A stretch of DNA of 64,000 bases from Luteibacter sp. UNC138MFCol5.1 (GCF_900110505.1 NZ_FODZ01000001.1:921227-985226), one strand, 5' to 3'; counted from the first letter of the stretch, positions 51,993 to 63,697 are shown. Notes: a model not told the origin generated them from the sequence alone. Made by a program: numbers and translations.

Positions 51993-53353
51993 TGCGCCTG
52001 TCCGCCGTCGCCCTCTGGACCCGTGGCCGCCTGCAGGGCGCCGACGTGGACGTGGGCGGCTTTTCCATCGACACCCGCACGCTCAGGGCCGGCGACCTCT
52101 TCGTGGCGCTGCCCGGCGAGCGCGTCGACGCCCATGATTTCGTCGCCGCCGCCGCCGAACGCGGCGCGGTCGCGGCGCTCGTCACGCGCCCCGTGGACGC
52201 GCCGATCCCGCAGGTGATCGTCAACGACACGCAGGCGGCGCTCGGCGATCTCGCCAGCGCGGTGCGCGCGCAGCGCGACGTCCGCGTCGTCGGCATCACG
52301 GGATCGAACGGCAAGACGACCGTGAAGACCCTGACCGCGTCGATCCTGTCCCGTCACGGCCGCACGCACGTGAACGCCGGCAACTTCAACAACGAGATCG
52401 GCATGCCGCTCACGCTGCTGGCGATGCCGGAGGACACGCAGTACGCCGTCCTCGAGATGGGCGCCGGCAAGCCGGGCGACATCGACTACCTCGCCGCCAT
52501 CGCACGGCCCGATATCGGCCTCGTCAACTCCATCGCGCCCGCCCACCTTGAGCGGATGGGCACGATCGAAGGCGTCGCCGAAACCAAGGGCGCGCTCTAT
52601 CAGTCGCTGCCTCCCGATGGCATCGCGATCGTCAATGCCGACGACGAGCGCTTCGCCGGCTTCTTCGCGAACCTCGCCGGGTCGCGCACGATCCTGCGCT
52701 ACGCGCTCGATCATCGCGCGGACATCGGTGCCGACATCGTCGAAGAGCGCATCGATGGCACGCACTTCGTGCTGTCGACGCCGCATGGCGATGGCGACGT
52801 GCATCTGCCGATGCCGGGCCGCCACAACGTGGCGAACGCGCTGGCGGCCGCCGCCATCGCGACGGCGCTGGGCGTGCCCGTCGAGACCATCGTCGAGGGC
52901 CTGGAGCAGGTCCCCGCCATGGCGGGCCGCCTGAACCTGGAGCCGATGCCCGGCAACTGGACGCTGATCGACGACAGCTACAACGCGAATCCCGGCTCCG
53001 CCGCGGCGGCCATCGACACGCTCGCGCTCGCGCGCGGCGAGCGCTGGCTCATCCTCGGCGACATGGCCGAGCTCGGCCCCGACGCCGTCAGGCTGCACGC
53101 CGGCATCGGTCGCCTCGCCCGCGAACGTGGCATCGAGCGGCTGCTCGCCACGGGTGCGAAGAGCGCGGCGGCGGTCGAGGCCTTCGGCGCGGGTGCGCAA
53201 CATTTCGCGACGCAGGAAGAGCTCATCGAAGCCGCCTGCGCGCAGATCCACGAGGGCGTGACGTGCCTCGTGAAGGGGTCGCGTTCCTCCGGCATGGACC
53301 GGGTCGCGGCTGCGATGAAGAAGTACGCTGAAGGAGCATCCCATGCTGCTTGA
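51989..53353 (+). CDS. murF: UDP-MurNAc-tripeptide:D-Ala-D-Ala ligase
   Basis: Adds D-Ala-D-Ala to give the UDP-MurNAc-pentapeptide; 454 residues. Motifs are [14 protein letters not shown] (ATP loop), [70 protein letters not shown] and [18 protein letters not shown] 51989 overlaps murE by ATGA. Its end overlaps the mraY start by eleven bases. Confidence 0.96.
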   Translation: MMRLSAVALWTRGRLQGADVDVGGFSIDTRTLRAGDLFVALPGERVDAHDFVAAAAERGAVAALVTRPVDAPIPQVIVNDTQAALGDLASAVRAQRDVRVVGITGSNGKTTVKTLTASILSRHGRTHVNAGNFNNEIGMPLTLLAMPEDTQYAVLEMGAGKPGDIDYLAAIARPDIGLVNSIAPAHLERMGTIEGVAETKGALYQSLPPDGIAIVNADDERFAGFFANLAGSRTILRYALDHRADIGADIVEERIDGTHFVLSTPHGDGDVHLPMPGRHNVANALAAAAIATALGVPVETIVEGLEQVPAMAGRLNLEPMPGNWTLIDDSYNANPGSAAAAIDTLALARGERWLILGDMAELGPDAVRLHAGIGRLARERGIERLLATGAKSAAAVEAFGAGAQHFATQEELIEAACAQIHEGVTCLVKGSRSSGMDRVAAAMKKYAEGASHAA

Positions 53354-54425
53354 ACTGGCGGAATGGATGGCTCGGCACTTCACGTCGCTGCATCTGTTCC
53401 AGTACATCACCTTCCGCGCGATCATGGCCGCGCTGACCGCGCTCGCCGTGTCGCTGCTGCTGGGTCCCGCGCTGATCCGCAAGCTCGCCGCGCTCAAGGC
53501 CGGGCAGGTCGTGCGCAGCGACGGTCCTCAGACGCACCTGTCGAAGGCGGGCACGCCGACGATGGGCGGCCTACTGATCATCTTCGCCGTGGCGATCGCC
53601 ACGCTGCTCTGGGCCGACCTCGGCAACCGCTATGTGTGGGTGGTGCTCGCGGTGACGCTCGCGTTCGGCGCCATCGGTTTCTACGACGATTACCGCAAGC
53701 TCGTGCTGAAGGACAGCCGCGGCCTCGCCAGCCGCTGGAAGTATTTCTGGCAGTCGGTGTTCGGCCTCGGCGCCGCGGTGTTCCTCTACCACACGCACCA
53801 GCTCCCGGCCGAGACGGCGCTCTACGTGCCGCTGTTCAAGCAGGTCGCGATCCCGCTGGGCATCCTCTTCGTGGTGATCGGCTATTTCATCATCGTCGGG
53901 TTCTCGAACGCCGTGAACCTCACCGACGGCCTGGACGGCCTGGCGATCATGCCGAGCGTGCTGGTCTCCGGCGCGCTGGGCATCTTCGCCTACCTCGCCG
54001 GCAACAAGCTGTTCTCCGAATACCTCGGCATCCCGGCGATCCCGGGCGCGGGCGAGCTGGCGATCTTCTGCAGCGCGCTGGCCGGCGCGGGCCTCGGCTT
54101 CCTCTGGTTCAACACCTATCCGGCGCAGGTCTTCATGGGCGACGTCGGTGCGCTGGCGATCGGCGCCGCGCTCGGGACCGTCGCGCTCGTGGTGCGCCAG
54201 GAAATCGTGCTGCTGGTGATGGGCGGCGTGTTCGTGATGGAGACCGCCTCGGTGATGCTGCAGGTCGGCAGCTTCAAGCTGCGCGGCAAGCGCATCTTCC
54301 GCATGGCGCCGATCCACCACCACTTCGAACTGAAGGGCTGGCCCGAACCGCGGGTCATCGTCCGTTTCTGGATCATCAGCGTCGTGCTGGTGCTCATTGG
54401 CCTCGCAACCCTGAAGGTGCGCTGA
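53343..54425 (+). CDS. mraY: phospho-MurNAc-pentapeptide translocase
   Basis: Forms lipid I by moving phospho-MurNAc-pentapeptide to undecaprenyl phosphate at the inner membrane. The 360-residue protein has about ten spans and MraY signatures: [19 protein letters not shown] after KAGTPTMGG, the DDYRK catalytic pair in [26 protein letters not shown] and [14 protein letters not shown] near the end. GAAGGAG lies about eleven bases before ATG 53343, inside murF. ftsW begins five bases after its stop; murD, usual here in other gammaproteobacteria, is absent. Confidence 0.96.
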   Translation: MLLELAEWMARHFTSLHLFQYITFRAIMAALTALAVSLLLGPALIRKLAALKAGQVVRSDGPQTHLSKAGTPTMGGLLIIFAVAIATLLWADLGNRYVWVVLAVTLAFGAIGFYDDYRKLVLKDSRGLASRWKYFWQSVFGLGAAVFLYHTHQLPAETALYVPLFKQVAIPLGILFVVIGYFIIVGFSNAVNLTDGLDGLAIMPSVLVSGALGIFAYLAGNKLFSEYLGIPAIPGAGELAIFCSALAGAGLGFLWFNTYPAQVFMGDVGALAIGAALGTVALVVRQEIVLLVMGGVFVMETASVMLQVGSFKLRGKRIFRMAPIHHHFELKGWPEPRVIVRFWIISVVLVLIGLATLKVR

Positions 54426-54430
54426 GAACG

Positions 54431-55654
54431 ATGTTCGGCTTCGGCAACAAGCAGGCGAAACGCCGCCAGGGCCCGCGGGGAAGCTTCGATCTCCCGCTGC
54501 TCGTGGCCGCGCTGTCGCTGGCCGCCCTGGGCGTCGTGATGGTCACGTCGAGCTCGATCGCCGTGGCCGACGGCTCGCACCAGGGCGCGTTCTACTACCT
54601 CAAGCGCCACCTCGTCTTCCTCGTGCTCGGCGCGTGCCTCGCGGGCGCCGCGATGCGCACGGAGCTGAAGACGCTCGAGAAGCACAGCTTCCTGCTCCTG
54701 CTGATCGGCATCATCATGCTGCTGATGGTGTTCCTGCCGGTCTTCGGCATGCGCATCAACGGTGCGCGTCGCTGGGTGAACCTGCTCGTGACGAGCTTCC
54801 AGCCCGTCGAGGCGGTGAAGCTGATCCTCGTGGCGTACCTGGCGAGCTATCTCGTGCGTCATCGCGAGGGCGTCGAGTACGAACTGTTCGGCGTGGTGAA
54901 GCCCGTGGGCGTCGCCGGCTTCATCGTGCTGCTGCTCCTCGCGCAGCCCGACTTCGGCTCGGCCGCGCTGGTGGTCGCCACCACGGTGGGCATGGTCTGG
55001 CTGGCCGGCGCGCGCATGCGCAACCTGCTGCTGCTCGGCACGCCGCTGGTTCCCGCGCTCATCTACGCGGCGACCGCCGAGGACTACCGCATCAAGCGAC
55101 TGACGTCGTTCCTCGATCCGTGGAAGGACCCGTTCAACGACGGCTTCCAGCTCACGCAGGCGCTGATCGCGGTGGGCCGCGGCGAGTGGACGGGCGTGGG
55201 CCTGGGATCCAGCGTGCAGAAGCTGTTCTATCTCCCGGAAGCGCACACCGACTTCATCCTCGCCGTGCTCGCCGAGGAACTCGGCCTGGCGGGGATCATG
55301 CTGGTGATCTTCCTCTACGTGGTGCTGGTCGGCCGTGGCCTCTACATGGGCCTCAAGGGCGTCGAACTCGGCCACCGCTTCTCCGGCTACGTCGCCTACG
55401 GCATCTCGCTGATGATGGGTTTCCAGGCGATGGTCTCCATCGGCGTGAACCTGGGCGTGCTGCCGACCAAGGGCCTCACGCTGCCGCTGATCAGCTCGGG
55501 CGGTTCGTCCGTGCTGATGACCTGCGCGATGGTCGGCGTGCTCCTGCGCGCGACGTTCGAGATCAACCGCGCCGAGGACGCGCGCCAGACCGCCGTGCGC
55601 ATGCCGGCGAGCGCGGTACCCGATTCGGCGGCCCCCACGGGCGGTGTCGCATGA
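54431..55654 (+). CDS. ftsW: septal peptidoglycan glycosyltransferase FtsW
   Basis: SEDS-family polymerase that works with FtsI at the septum; 407 residues, about ten spans. It shows DLPLLVAALSLAALGVVMVTSSS, NGARRWVNL, QPVEAVKLILVAYLASYL, QPDFGSAALVV, LTSFLDPWKDPFNDGFQLTQAL and LPLISSGGSSVLMTCAMVG, all conserved FtsW segments including the catalytic Asp region of QPDFG/DPW loops. ATG 54431 lies five bases after mraY. The stop overlaps murG by ATGA. Confidence 0.96.
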   Translation: MFGFGNKQAKRRQGPRGSFDLPLLVAALSLAALGVVMVTSSSIAVADGSHQGAFYYLKRHLVFLVLGACLAGAAMRTELKTLEKHSFLLLLIGIIMLLMVFLPVFGMRINGARRWVNLLVTSFQPVEAVKLILVAYLASYLVRHREGVEYELFGVVKPVGVAGFIVLLLLAQPDFGSAALVVATTVGMVWLAGARMRNLLLLGTPLVPALIYAATAEDYRIKRLTSFLDPWKDPFNDGFQLTQALIAVGRGEWTGVGLGSSVQKLFYLPEAHTDFILAVLAEELGLAGIMLVIFLYVVLVGRGLYMGLKGVELGHRFSGYVAYGISLMMGFQAMVSIGVNLGVLPTKGLTLPLISSGGSSVLMTCAMVGVLLRATFEINRAEDARQTAVRMPASAVPDSAAPTGGVA

Positions 55655-56745
55655 GCGGCCCCGTGCTGATCATGGCCGGCGGTACGGGCGGCCACATCTT
55701 CCCGGGTCTCGCCGTCGCCGATGAGCTGCGCTCGCGCGGCGTGCCCGTCGCCTGGCTGGGTGCCGAGGGCGGCATGGAGACCCGCGTCGTGCCGGCGCAT
55801 GGCCTCGACCTGCACACGGTGTCCGTCGGTGGCCTGCGCGGCAAGAGCATGAAGACCCGCGTGCAGGCCCCCTTCATGCTCGTCCGCGCGCTGCTCGACT
55901 CGCTCAGACTGCTGCGCAAGCTCCGTCCGCGCTGCGTGATCTCGATGGGTGGCTATGTCGCCGGCCCCGCCGGTGTCGCCGCGCGACTGGCCGGTATTCC
56001 GCTCGTCGTGCACGAGCAGAACGCCGTCGCCGGTTTCACCAACCGCAAGCTGGCCGGGTTCGCCAAGAAGGTGCTGACGGGCTTTCCGAACGTCCTGCCG
56101 AACGGCGAATGGGTCGGCAACCCGGTGCGCGCCCGCATCGCCGCGCTGCCGCCTCCGGCGGAGCGCTTCGCGGGGCGCGACGGCCGCGCGCGCATCCTCG
56201 TGCTGGGCGGCAGCCTCGGCGCGCGCACGCTGAACCTGATCGTGCCCAAGGCCCTCGCTCACCTGCGTGCCAATCCCGACCTCGACACCCTCGATCCGGA
56301 AGTGGTGCACCAGACGGGCGAGCGTGGGCTCGAAGAAGCCAATGCCGCCTACACCGAGGCGGGCGTGGCGGCGACCATCGTGCCCTTCATCGAGGACATG
56401 GCCGGCGCGTACGCGTGGGCGGACATCGTCGTGTGCCGGGCCGGCGCGCTGACGGTCGCCGAACTGTGCGCGGCGGGCCTCGAAGCGCTGCTGGTGCCGT
56501 TCCCGCACGCGGTCGACGATCACCAGACGGTGAACGCGCGCGCCATGGTCAACGCCGGCGGCGCGCGCATCGCGACCGACGCCATGCTCAACGCACCCGG
56601 GGCGCACGAAGCGCTCGCGCTCGTCCTGTTCGACATGCTGCTGGATCGCCAGCGCATCCTTTCCGCGGCCAATGCGTCCCGCACGCTGGCCAAGCCCGAC
56701 GCAGCAGCAACGATTGCCCGTCACTGCATGGAGGTTTCCGCATGA
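55651..56745 (+). CDS. murG: undecaprenyl-PP-MurNAc-pentapeptide GlcNAc transferase
   Basis: Membrane-associated GT-B enzyme that converts lipid I to lipid II; 364 residues. It has the N-terminal glycine loop [68 protein letters not shown] and [33 protein letters not shown], the UDP-GlcNAc site. Overlaps with ftsW and murC are both ATGA. Confidence 0.96.
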   Translation: MSGPVLIMAGGTGGHIFPGLAVADELRSRGVPVAWLGAEGGMETRVVPAHGLDLHTVSVGGLRGKSMKTRVQAPFMLVRALLDSLRLLRKLRPRCVISMGGYVAGPAGVAARLAGIPLVVHEQNAVAGFTNRKLAGFAKKVLTGFPNVLPNGEWVGNPVRARIAALPPPAERFAGRDGRARILVLGGSLGARTLNLIVPKALAHLRANPDLDTLDPEVVHQTGERGLEEANAAYTEAGVAATIVPFIEDMAGAYAWADIVVCRAGALTVAELCAAGLEALLVPFPHAVDDHQTVNARAMVNAGGARIATDAMLNAPGAHEALALVLFDMLLDRQRILSAANASRTLAKPDAAATIARHCMEVSA

Positions 56746-58184
56746 CGCCCGGTCGTTTGCGCGCCCACGAAGATTTCATGACCTCGTTCCGCCGTGTCCA
56801 CTTCATCGGCGTCGGCGGCGTCGGCATGAGCGGTATCGCCGAGGTGCTATGCAACCTCGGTTACAGCGTGTCCGGCTCCGACCGGGCGCCGTCGCCGACG
56901 ACCGACCGTCTCGCCGGCCTCGGTGTCGAGGTGCACATCGGTCACGAAGCCTCGAACGTCGACGGCGCGGACGTGATCGTCACGTCGAGCGCGATCCGCC
57001 AGGACAATCCGGAACTCGTCGCCGCGCGCGCCGCGCGCATTCCCGTGGTGCCGCGTGCCGAAATGCTCGGCGAGCTGATGCGCTTCCGCCGCGGTATCGC
57101 GATCGCCGGTACGCACGGCAAGACCACCACCACCAGCCTCGTCGCCAGCGTGCTGGCCGAGGCGGACTACGATCCGACGTTCGTGATCGGCGGCCAGCTC
57201 AACGCGGCCGGCGCGAACGCACGACTCGGCACCGGCCAGTACCTGGTGGCGGAAGCGGACGAATCGGACGGCTCGTTCCTGATGCTGTCGCCGGTGATCG
57301 CGGTGGTGACCAACATCGACGCGGACCACCTCGAGAACTACAACAACGACTTCGCGCAGGTGAAGAAGGCGTTCGGCGATTTCCTGCATCGCCTGCCGTT
57401 CTACGGCATGGCCGTGCTCTGCATCGACGACGAGGAAACCGCGAAGCTGGCGCAGGACACCTCGCGCCGCATGCTGACCTACGGTATCGACAAACCGGGT
57501 GCCGACGTCTCGGCGTCGAACGTCCGCCAGGTCGGTTTCGAGATGCATTTCGACCTGCACCTGCCGGGCATGGCGGGCACGCTGCCCGTGACGCTCAACC
57601 TGCCGGGTCGCCACAACGTGCAGAACGCGCTGGCCGCGGCCGCCGTGGGCTGGCAGCTCGGCGTCGACGCGGAATCCATCGCCCGCGCGCTCGCGCGCTT
57701 CGAAGGCGTCGGTCGCCGCTTCCACCGTCGCGGCGAAATCGCGCTCGACCAGGGCCATGCGCTGCTCGTCGACGATTACGGTCATCACCCGCGCGAGCTG
57801 GCCGCCGTGTTCGCCGCCGCCCGCGGCGGTTGGCCGGATCGCCGCCTCGTCGTCGCGTTCCAGCCGCACCGCTACAGCCGCACGCGCGACCTGCTCGACG
57901 ATTTCGCGAACGTGCTGGCCGAGGTCGACGTGCTGGTGCTGACCGAGGTGTATCCCGCCGGCGAAGCGCCGATCGCGGGCGCGGACGGCCGCTCGCTCGC
58001 TCGCGCCATCCGCGCGCGCGGCAAGACCGACCCGGTGCTGGTCGACCACCCGCGCGACCTGCGCGCCACGCTGCCCGCGCTCGCGCGCGACGGCGACCTG
58101 ATCCTGCTGCTCGGCGCCGGCGACATCGGCGCGGCGGCCATCGAGCTGGCGAACGCCGGCAACCTGAGGACCCCGAACCGATGA
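56742..58184 (+). CDS. murC: UDP-MurNAc:L-alanine ligase
   Basis: First Mur ligase step, joining L-Ala to UDP-MurNAc; 480 residues. Motifs are [30 protein letters not shown], the ATP loop [61 protein letters not shown] and [16 protein letters not shown]. Start 56742 overlaps murG; an inner ATG twelve codons later (FMTSF) would give the more usual N-terminal length, so the true start is slightly open. Confidence 0.96.
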   Translation: MTPGRLRAHEDFMTSFRRVHFIGVGGVGMSGIAEVLCNLGYSVSGSDRAPSPTTDRLAGLGVEVHIGHEASNVDGADVIVTSSAIRQDNPELVAARAARIPVVPRAEMLGELMRFRRGIAIAGTHGKTTTTSLVASVLAEADYDPTFVIGGQLNAAGANARLGTGQYLVAEADESDGSFLMLSPVIAVVTNIDADHLENYNNDFAQVKKAFGDFLHRLPFYGMAVLCIDDEETAKLAQDTSRRMLTYGIDKPGADVSASNVRQVGFEMHFDLHLPGMAGTLPVTLNLPGRHNVQNALAAAAVGWQLGVDAESIARALARFEGVGRRFHRRGEIALDQGHALLVDDYGHHPRELAAVFAAARGGWPDRRLVVAFQPHRYSRTRDLLDDFANVLAEVDVLVLTEVYPAGEAPIAGADGRSLARAIRARGKTDPVLVDHPRDLRATLPALARDGDLILLLGAGDIGAAAIELANAGNLRTPNR

Positions 58185-59155
58185 GCACCACCCGTTTCCC
58201 GCGCCTGGTCACCGACGCCGCCGACTTCGGCCGCGTGGCCGTGGTCATGGGCGGAAACTCGGCCGAGCGCGAGGTTTCGCTCAATTCCGGCCAGGGCGTG
58301 CTGGACGCGCTGCGCGCCAGCGGCGTCGACGCCCATGCGATCGACGGCATTCCCGCCCTGCTCGACGCGGTGCGCGCCGGCCACTTCGCGCGCGTGTTCA
58401 ACATCCTGCACGGCGCGGGTGGCGAGAACGGCGAGCTCCAGGGCGCGCTGCAGTCCCTCGGCGTTCCGTACACCGGTTCGGGCGTGCTTGGCTCGGCGCT
58501 GTCGCTGGACAAGGTGCGCGCGAAGCAGGTGTGGATCGCGCTCGGCCTGCCCACGCCGAAGTTCAAAGCGCTGCCGCGCGGTGCCGACGTGCATGCCGCC
58601 GCGCGCGAGATCGGTTTCCCGCTGATCGTGAAGCCGGCCTGGGAAGGTTCCAGCGTGGGCATCACGCGCGTGTTCGACGAAGCGGGCCTCGACGCCGCCG
58701 TGGAACTGGCGCGCCGGTATCCGGGCGACCTGCTGATGGAAACGCTGATCGAGGGCGACGCGAACGAGGGCGGCGAATTCACCGTCGGCGTGCTCGGCCG
58801 CGAGGTGCTGCCGACCATCAGGATCGTGCCGAACAGCGCCTATTACGACTACAACGCCAAGTACATCGCCGACGACACGCGCTACATCGTGCCCGGTCTG
58901 GACGGCGCCGCCGAGGACGAAATGCGGGCGCTCGCGCTGCGGGCGTTCGACGCGCTGGACTGCTTCGGCTGGGGCCGCGTCGACATCATGCGCGACCGCC
59001 ACGGCAGGAACTGGCTGCTCGAGGTCAACACGGCGCCGGGCATGACGTCGCACTCGCTCGTCCCGAAAGCCGCGGCCGTCGCGGGCCTCGATTACCAGGC
59101 GCTGTGCTGGCGCGTCCTCGAAACCTCCATGCAGCGGGAGGGTGCGAAGGCATGA
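58181..59155 (+). CDS. ddl: D-alanine:D-alanine ligase
   Basis: ATP-grasp enzyme making D-Ala-D-Ala for MurF; 324 residues. It shows [51 protein letters not shown] (here HGAGGENG instead of the common HGxxGEDG), [36 protein letters not shown] and [17 protein letters not shown]. Class B-type length. Overlaps murC and ftsQ by ATGA. Confidence 0.95.
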   Translation: MSTTRFPRLVTDAADFGRVAVVMGGNSAEREVSLNSGQGVLDALRASGVDAHAIDGIPALLDAVRAGHFARVFNILHGAGGENGELQGALQSLGVPYTGSGVLGSALSLDKVRAKQVWIALGLPTPKFKALPRGADVHAAAREIGFPLIVKPAWEGSSVGITRVFDEAGLDAAVELARRYPGDLLMETLIEGDANEGGEFTVGVLGREVLPTIRIVPNSAYYDYNAKYIADDTRYIVPGLDGAAEDEMRALALRAFDALDCFGWGRVDIMRDRHGRNWLLEVNTAPGMTSHSLVPKAAAVAGLDYQALCWRVLETSMQREGAKA

Positions 59156-59892
59156 AGGGAGCCGCCGCCACGCGAATCGTCGCCTGGGGTATCGCCATCA
59201 CGCTGGTGGCGCTGCCCGTGGTCGGCGTGATGCAGGGCTGGTTCGCCGCCGGCCGCTGGCCGGTGACGCAGCTGAAGGTCGAGGCGGAGTTCGCGCACGT
59301 CAGCGCCGAGCAGATCCGTAGCGCCGTGCTGCCGCGTCTGGGCAAGGGCTTCTTCGCCACCGATCTGGAAGACGTGCGCAAGGCGATCGGTTCGCTGCCG
59401 TGGGTGGAGTCGGTGGAAGTGCGCAAGCGCTGGCCCGACACGCTGCTGGTGCGGATCTACGAACGCCAGCCGTTCGCGCGCTGGAACGAGGATCGCCTGA
59501 TCAGCCGCCAGGGCCTCGTGTTCGAGGCGCCGGGTGCCGACCAGATGGGCGATCTGCCGCGCCTGCGCGGTCCGGACTCGCGCCTCGCCGAAGTGGTCAG
59601 CTTCTACGCGCAGGCGCGCAAGGCGTTCGAAGGCCGCACCGGCCTGTCGATCGTCGGCGTCAGCCTGAGCGATCGCGGCAGCTGGAGCGCCACGACGGAC
59701 AGCGGCGCCGAGATCGTGATCGGCGACCGCGACCAGGCCGATCGTCGCCTCGCGCGCTTCCTCGACGTCTACCCCCAACTCGTCGCGGGCCGGCACGGCG
59801 GTTTCGCCTATGCCGACCTGCGTTACACCAACGGATTCGCCATCCGGTGGCCGGAACCGGAAACCACGGCCACACCCAAGGTCGGAACCTGA
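59152..59892 (+). CDS. ftsQ: cell division protein FtsQ
   Basis: Bitopic divisome protein of 246 residues. It has one span near residues 8-30 ([18 protein letters not shown]), a POTRA domain ([64 protein letters not shown]) and the FtsQ beta domain ending in [18 protein letters not shown]. It bridges FtsA/FtsK to FtsL-FtsB. It overlaps ddl by ATGA and is followed eight bases later by ftsA. Confidence 0.95.
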   Translation: MKGAAATRIVAWGIAITLVALPVVGVMQGWFAAGRWPVTQLKVEAEFAHVSAEQIRSAVLPRLGKGFFATDLEDVRKAIGSLPWVESVEVRKRWPDTLLVRIYERQPFARWNEDRLISRQGLVFEAPGADQMGDLPRLRGPDSRLAEVVSFYAQARKAFEGRTGLSIVGVSLSDRGSWSATTDSGAEIVIGDRDQADRRLARFLDVYPQLVAGRHGGFAYADLRYTNGFAIRWPEPETTATPKVGT

Positions 59893-59900
59893 GCTAAACC

Positions 59901-61136
59901 ATGAGAAACAAGAACGACAAACAGCTCGTCGTCGGCCTCGACATCGGAACGTCGAAGGTCGTCGCCATCGTCGGCGAGTACGAGCCGGGCGAACCGATCG
60001 AGGTGATCGGCATCGGCACGCACGTCTCGCGCGGCATGAAGCGCGGTTCGGTGGTGGACATCGAATCGACCGTGCATTCCATCCAGCGCGCGGTGGAGGA
60101 AGCCGAGCTGATGGCGGGCTGCGACATCCGCTCGGTGTACGCCTCGATCTCGGGCAGCCACCTCGAGACACGCAACTCGCACGGCACCGCGGCGATCCGC
60201 GACCGCGAGGTGATGTCGGCCGATCTCGAGCAGGTGCTCGAAGCCGCGAGCGCCGTCGCGATCCCGGCCGACCGCAAGGTGCTCTACAAGGAATCGCAGG
60301 AATACCGCATCGACGGACAGGACGGCATCCGCCATCCGGTCGGCATGAGCGGCGTGCGCCTCGAGGCCAGCGTGCACCTGGTCACCGGCGCCGCCAGCGC
60401 GGTGCAGAACATCTCCAAGTGCATCCAGCGTTGCGGCCTCTCGGTCGACGAGCTGGTGCCCGCCGCCGTCGCCAGCGCGAAGGCCGTGCTGACGGAGGAC
60501 GAACTCGAGCTCGGCGTGTGCCTCGTCGACATCGGTGCCGGCACGACGGACATCGCCATCTACACGCAGGGTGCGATCCGCTACACGAAGTCGCTGCCGG
60601 TCGGCGGCGACCAGGTGACGAACGACATCGCGTACGGCGTGCACACACCGACCGCTCACGCGGAAGAGATCAAAATCAAATACGCGTGTGCGCTCGCCCA
60701 GCTCGCGCACGCGGAAGAAACCATCCAGGTGCCGAGCGTCGGCGACCGTCCGCCGCGCCGTCTCGCGCGACAGGCGCTCGCGCAGTCGGTGCAGGCGCGC
60801 TACGAGGAGATCTTCGAGATGGTGCAGGACGAACTGCGCCGCTCGGGATACGAGAGCCTCGTCGCCGCGGGCATCGTGCTGACGGGTGGCGCCTCGCGCA
60901 TGGAAGGCGCGCTCGAACTCGCGGAGGAGATCTTCCACAAGATGGTCCGCATCGGCGTGCCACAGCACGTCTCGGGCCTGGGCGACGTCGTGTCCAGCGA
61001 GCTGCATTCGACGGGCGTGGGCCTGCTGCTGCACGGCTCGCGTTCGAGCGGCGGCGCGCGGCACACGGGTTCCGCGGTCGGCAACGTGGGCAGCGTGGTG
61101 GAGAAGTTCCGGAGCTGGTTCACCAAGAATTTCTGA
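59901..61136 (+). CDS. ftsA: cell division protein FtsA
   Basis: Actin-like protein that ties FtsZ to the membrane; 411 residues. It shows VVGLDIGTSKVVAIVGEY, the 1C region SISGSHLETRNSHG, VDIGAGTTDIAIYTQGAI, KYACAL and GIVLTGGASRMEGALELAEEIF. The C-terminal amphipathic helix VEKFRSWFTKNF is the membrane-targeting sequence. A 136-base gap to ftsZ holds no gene. Confidence 0.96.
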   Translation: MRNKNDKQLVVGLDIGTSKVVAIVGEYEPGEPIEVIGIGTHVSRGMKRGSVVDIESTVHSIQRAVEEAELMAGCDIRSVYASISGSHLETRNSHGTAAIRDREVMSADLEQVLEAASAVAIPADRKVLYKESQEYRIDGQDGIRHPVGMSGVRLEASVHLVTGAASAVQNISKCIQRCGLSVDELVPAAVASAKAVLTEDELELGVCLVDIGAGTTDIAIYTQGAIRYTKSLPVGGDQVTNDIAYGVHTPTAHAEEIKIKYACALAQLAHAEETIQVPSVGDRPPRRLARQALAQSVQARYEEIFEMVQDELRRSGYESLVAAGIVLTGGASRMEGALELAEEIFHKMVRIGVPQHVSGLGDVVSSELHSTGVGLLLHGSRSSGGARHTGSAVGNVGSVVEKFRSWFTKNF

Positions 61137-61272
61137 GTTTCGCTTCACCGGATAGTCGGTGCCCGACGGAAGGGGGGCGCCGGGGCAAGAGGAAGGCCCG
61201 CAACCCGCGGCCGACAGGAGTCGGACTCGGGACATAAACCAAAAAAAACCAAAGTTCTGCGGAGGACGGGAA

Positions 61273-62457
61273 ATGTTCGAACTGATCGAAAAACTGGCAC
61301 CGAATGCGGTCATCAAGGTCATCGGCGTGGGCGGTGGCGGCGGTAACGCCGTGGCCCACATGGTCAACTCCAACATCGAGGGCGTCGAATTCGTCGTCGC
61401 CAACACCGATGCGCAGGCCATGAAGAGCTGCGGCTCGCGCACGCACCTGCAGCTCGGCGGCAACGTCACCAAGGGCCTCGGCGCCGGCGCGAATCCGGAA
61501 GTCGGCCGCCAGGCCGCGCTGGAAGACCGCGAGCGCATCGAGGAAATGCTCGAAGGCGCCGACATGGTGTTCATCACCGCCGGCATGGGCGGTGGCACGG
61601 GTACCGGCGCCGCGCCGGTCGTCGCGCAGCTGGCGAAGGAGAAGGGCATCCTGACGGTCGCCGTCGTGACCAAGCCGTTCCCGTTCGAAGGCCGCCGTCG
61701 CATGCAGGTCGCCCTCAAGGGTATCGAGGACCTCTCGCAGCACGTCGATTCGCTGATCACCGTGCCGAACGAGAAGCTGCTCTCGGTGCTGGGTCGCGAA
61801 GTGACGCTGCTGAACGCCTTCAAGGCGGCCAACGACGTCCTGCAGGGCGCGGTCCAGGGCATCGCCGACCTGATCACGGCCCCGGGCCTGATCAACGTCG
61901 ACTTCGCCGACGTCCGCACCGTCATGAGCGAGATGGGCATGGCGATGATGGGCTCGGGCACCGCCCGTGGCGACGATCGCGCCCAGGCCGCCGCCGAGTC
62001 GGCGATCAACAACCCGCTGCTCGAGGACGTCAACCTGGCCGGTGCCTGCGGCATCCTGGTCAACGTCACCGCCGGTCCGAACCTGACCATGCGCGAGTTC
62101 GACGAGATCGGCCGCGTGATCCACGACTTCGCCTCGGAAGACGCGACCGTCGTGATCGGCACCTCGCTCGATCCGGAAATGCAGGACGACGTCCGCGTCA
62201 CGGTCGTGGCCACGGGCCTGAACCGCGGTGTCGCGGCGAAGCAGCCGATCCGCCCGCCGGTCCAGCAGCAGGTCGAGATGCGTCAGCGTCCGCGCCCGGT
62301 CGTGCTGCGCACGGGCACCGGCAACGAGGTCGTCGACTACGCGCAGGCCGATGCCGTGCCGTCGGTCCGTACCGAGCAGGCGGCCCCGCAGAAGAACGCG
62401 GAGCCGGCGATCGACTACCTCGACATCCCGGCCTTCCTGCGTCGCCAGGCCGACTGA
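61273..62457 (+). CDS. ftsZ: cell division GTPase FtsZ
   Basis: Tubulin homologue forming the Z-ring; 394 residues. It has VIGVGGGGGNAVAHMV, the GTP loop GGGTGTGAAPVVA (Gly106-Gly112), NVDFADVRTVM (T7 loop) and the conserved C-terminal peptide DYLDIPAFLRRQAD that binds FtsA and ZipA, after a linker rich in Gln and Arg. GGAGGA precedes ATG 61273 at normal distance. Confidence 0.97.
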   Translation: MFELIEKLAPNAVIKVIGVGGGGGNAVAHMVNSNIEGVEFVVANTDAQAMKSCGSRTHLQLGGNVTKGLGAGANPEVGRQAALEDRERIEEMLEGADMVFITAGMGGGTGTGAAPVVAQLAKEKGILTVAVVTKPFPFEGRRRMQVALKGIEDLSQHVDSLITVPNEKLLSVLGREVTLLNAFKAANDVLQGAVQGIADLITAPGLINVDFADVRTVMSEMGMAMMGSGTARGDDRAQAAAESAINNPLLEDVNLAGACGILVNVTAGPNLTMREFDEIGRVIHDFASEDATVVIGTSLDPEMQDDVRVTVVATGLNRGVAAKQPIRPPVQQQVEMRQRPRPVVLRTGTGNEVVDYAQADAVPSVRTEQAAPQKNAEPAIDYLDIPAFLRRQAD

Positions 62458-62711
62458 TCCAAAGACACGCCAGGGCACGTTAAGGAAAACGTGCGGACGA
62501 TCCTGCAGGACGCGAGGATCGACAGGCGTTCCGCCGCCGCTCCCGTCCGGGCGGCGGAACGCCTCCGTGTCCCCTCAGGAAAACCTGCAAGTGATATCAA
62601 TTACTTGCAAGTGCTTGACTCGCCCCGCATTTCAGTCGCAAGCGAAATGAGAACGGGTCGCGGCCGATGCTGAAGGGATAGTGAAAGGAATCGTGAACTG
62701 TACTGTCTGGT

Positions 62712-62741
62712 TTGTTTATTCCGAGGTTAAGACTGTGTTAG
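62712..62741 (+). promoter_or_regulatory. lpxC: possible promoter of lpxC
   Basis: The 328-base gap between ftsZ and lpxC is AT-richer near its end. TTGTTT (62712-62717) and TGTTAG (62736-62741) are spaced 18 bases, about 45 bases before lpxC. Neither box is close to consensus. Upstream, ACTTGCAAGT-like repeats (ATTACTTGCAAGTGCTTGAC) are the only other feature seen. Confidence 0.35.
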
Positions 62742-62785
62742 CATGTCGGTTACTTTAGGCTGCTGCCAACAAGGTTTGACCCAAC

Positions 62786-63697
62786 ATGATCAAGCAGCGC
62801 ACGCTCAAGAACATCATTCGCGCCACGGGCGTCGGTCTCCACACCGGCGACAAGGTGTACATGACGCTTCGTCCGGCGGCGCCGAACACGGGCATCGTGT
62901 TCCGCCGTACCGACCTCAATCCGCCGGTCGAGCTCAAGTCTCGTCCGGAAAACGTGGGCGACACGCGACTGTCGACCACGCTGATCCATGGCGACGTCCG
63001 CGTCTCGACGGTTGAGCATCTGCTCTCGGCGATGGCCGGTCTCGGCATCGACAACGCGTACGTCGACCTTTCCGCGCCGGAAGTGCCCATCATGGATGGC
63101 AGCGCGGGTCCGTTCGTGTTCCTGATCCAGTCCGCCGGCATCGAGGAACAGGATGCCGCCAAGCGTTTCATCCGCATCAAGAAGCCGGTGATCGTGCAGG
63201 ACGGCGACAAGTGGGCCAAGCTCGAGCCGTTCGACGGCTTCAAGGTCGGCTTCTCCGTCGAGTTCGACCATCCGCTGTTCAACAAGCGCAATTCGCAGGC
63301 CGAGATGGATTTCTCGACGACATCGTTCGTCAAGGAAGTCAGCCGCGCCCGCACGTTCGGTTTCATGCGCGACATCGAGATGCTCCGCGAGCGGAACCTC
63401 ACGCTCGGCGGTTCGATGGACAACGCCGTGGTGCTCGACGACTACCGCGTGCTCAACGAAGACGGCCTCCGTTACGACAACGAGTTCGTCAAGCACAAGA
63501 TCCTGGACGCCATCGGCGACATCTACATGCTGGGCCACAGCCTGATCGGCGCGTACTCCGCGCACAAGTCGGGCCACGAGCTCAACAACAAGCTGCTCCG
63601 CAGCCTGATGGCCGACGTGACGGCATGGGAAGAAGTCAGCTTCAAGGATCCGGCCAAGGCGCCGATCTCCTACGCCCATCCCGCCCAGGCGGTGTAA
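62786..63697 (+). CDS. lpxC: UDP-3-O-acyl-N-acetylglucosamine deacetylase
   Basis: Zinc enzyme for the committed step of lipid A synthesis; 303 residues. It starts [21 protein letters not shown] and has the zinc ligands His78 (VEHLLSAM), His237 and Asp241 ([16 protein letters not shown]), plus [17 protein letters not shown] and [15 protein letters not shown]. Length equals E. coli LpxC (305) within two residues. It ends the cluster, and a strong terminator follows. Confidence 0.97.
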   Translation: MIKQRTLKNIIRATGVGLHTGDKVYMTLRPAAPNTGIVFRRTDLNPPVELKSRPENVGDTRLSTTLIHGDVRVSTVEHLLSAMAGLGIDNAYVDLSAPEVPIMDGSAGPFVFLIQSAGIEEQDAAKRFIRIKKPVIVQDGDKWAKLEPFDGFKVGFSVEFDHPLFNKRNSQAEMDFSTTSFVKEVSRARTFGFMRDIEMLRERNLTLGGSMDNAVVLDDYRVLNEDGLRYDNEFVKHKILDAIGDIYMLGHSLIGAYSAHKSGHELNNKLLRSLMADVTAWEEVSFKDPAKAPISYAHPAQAV

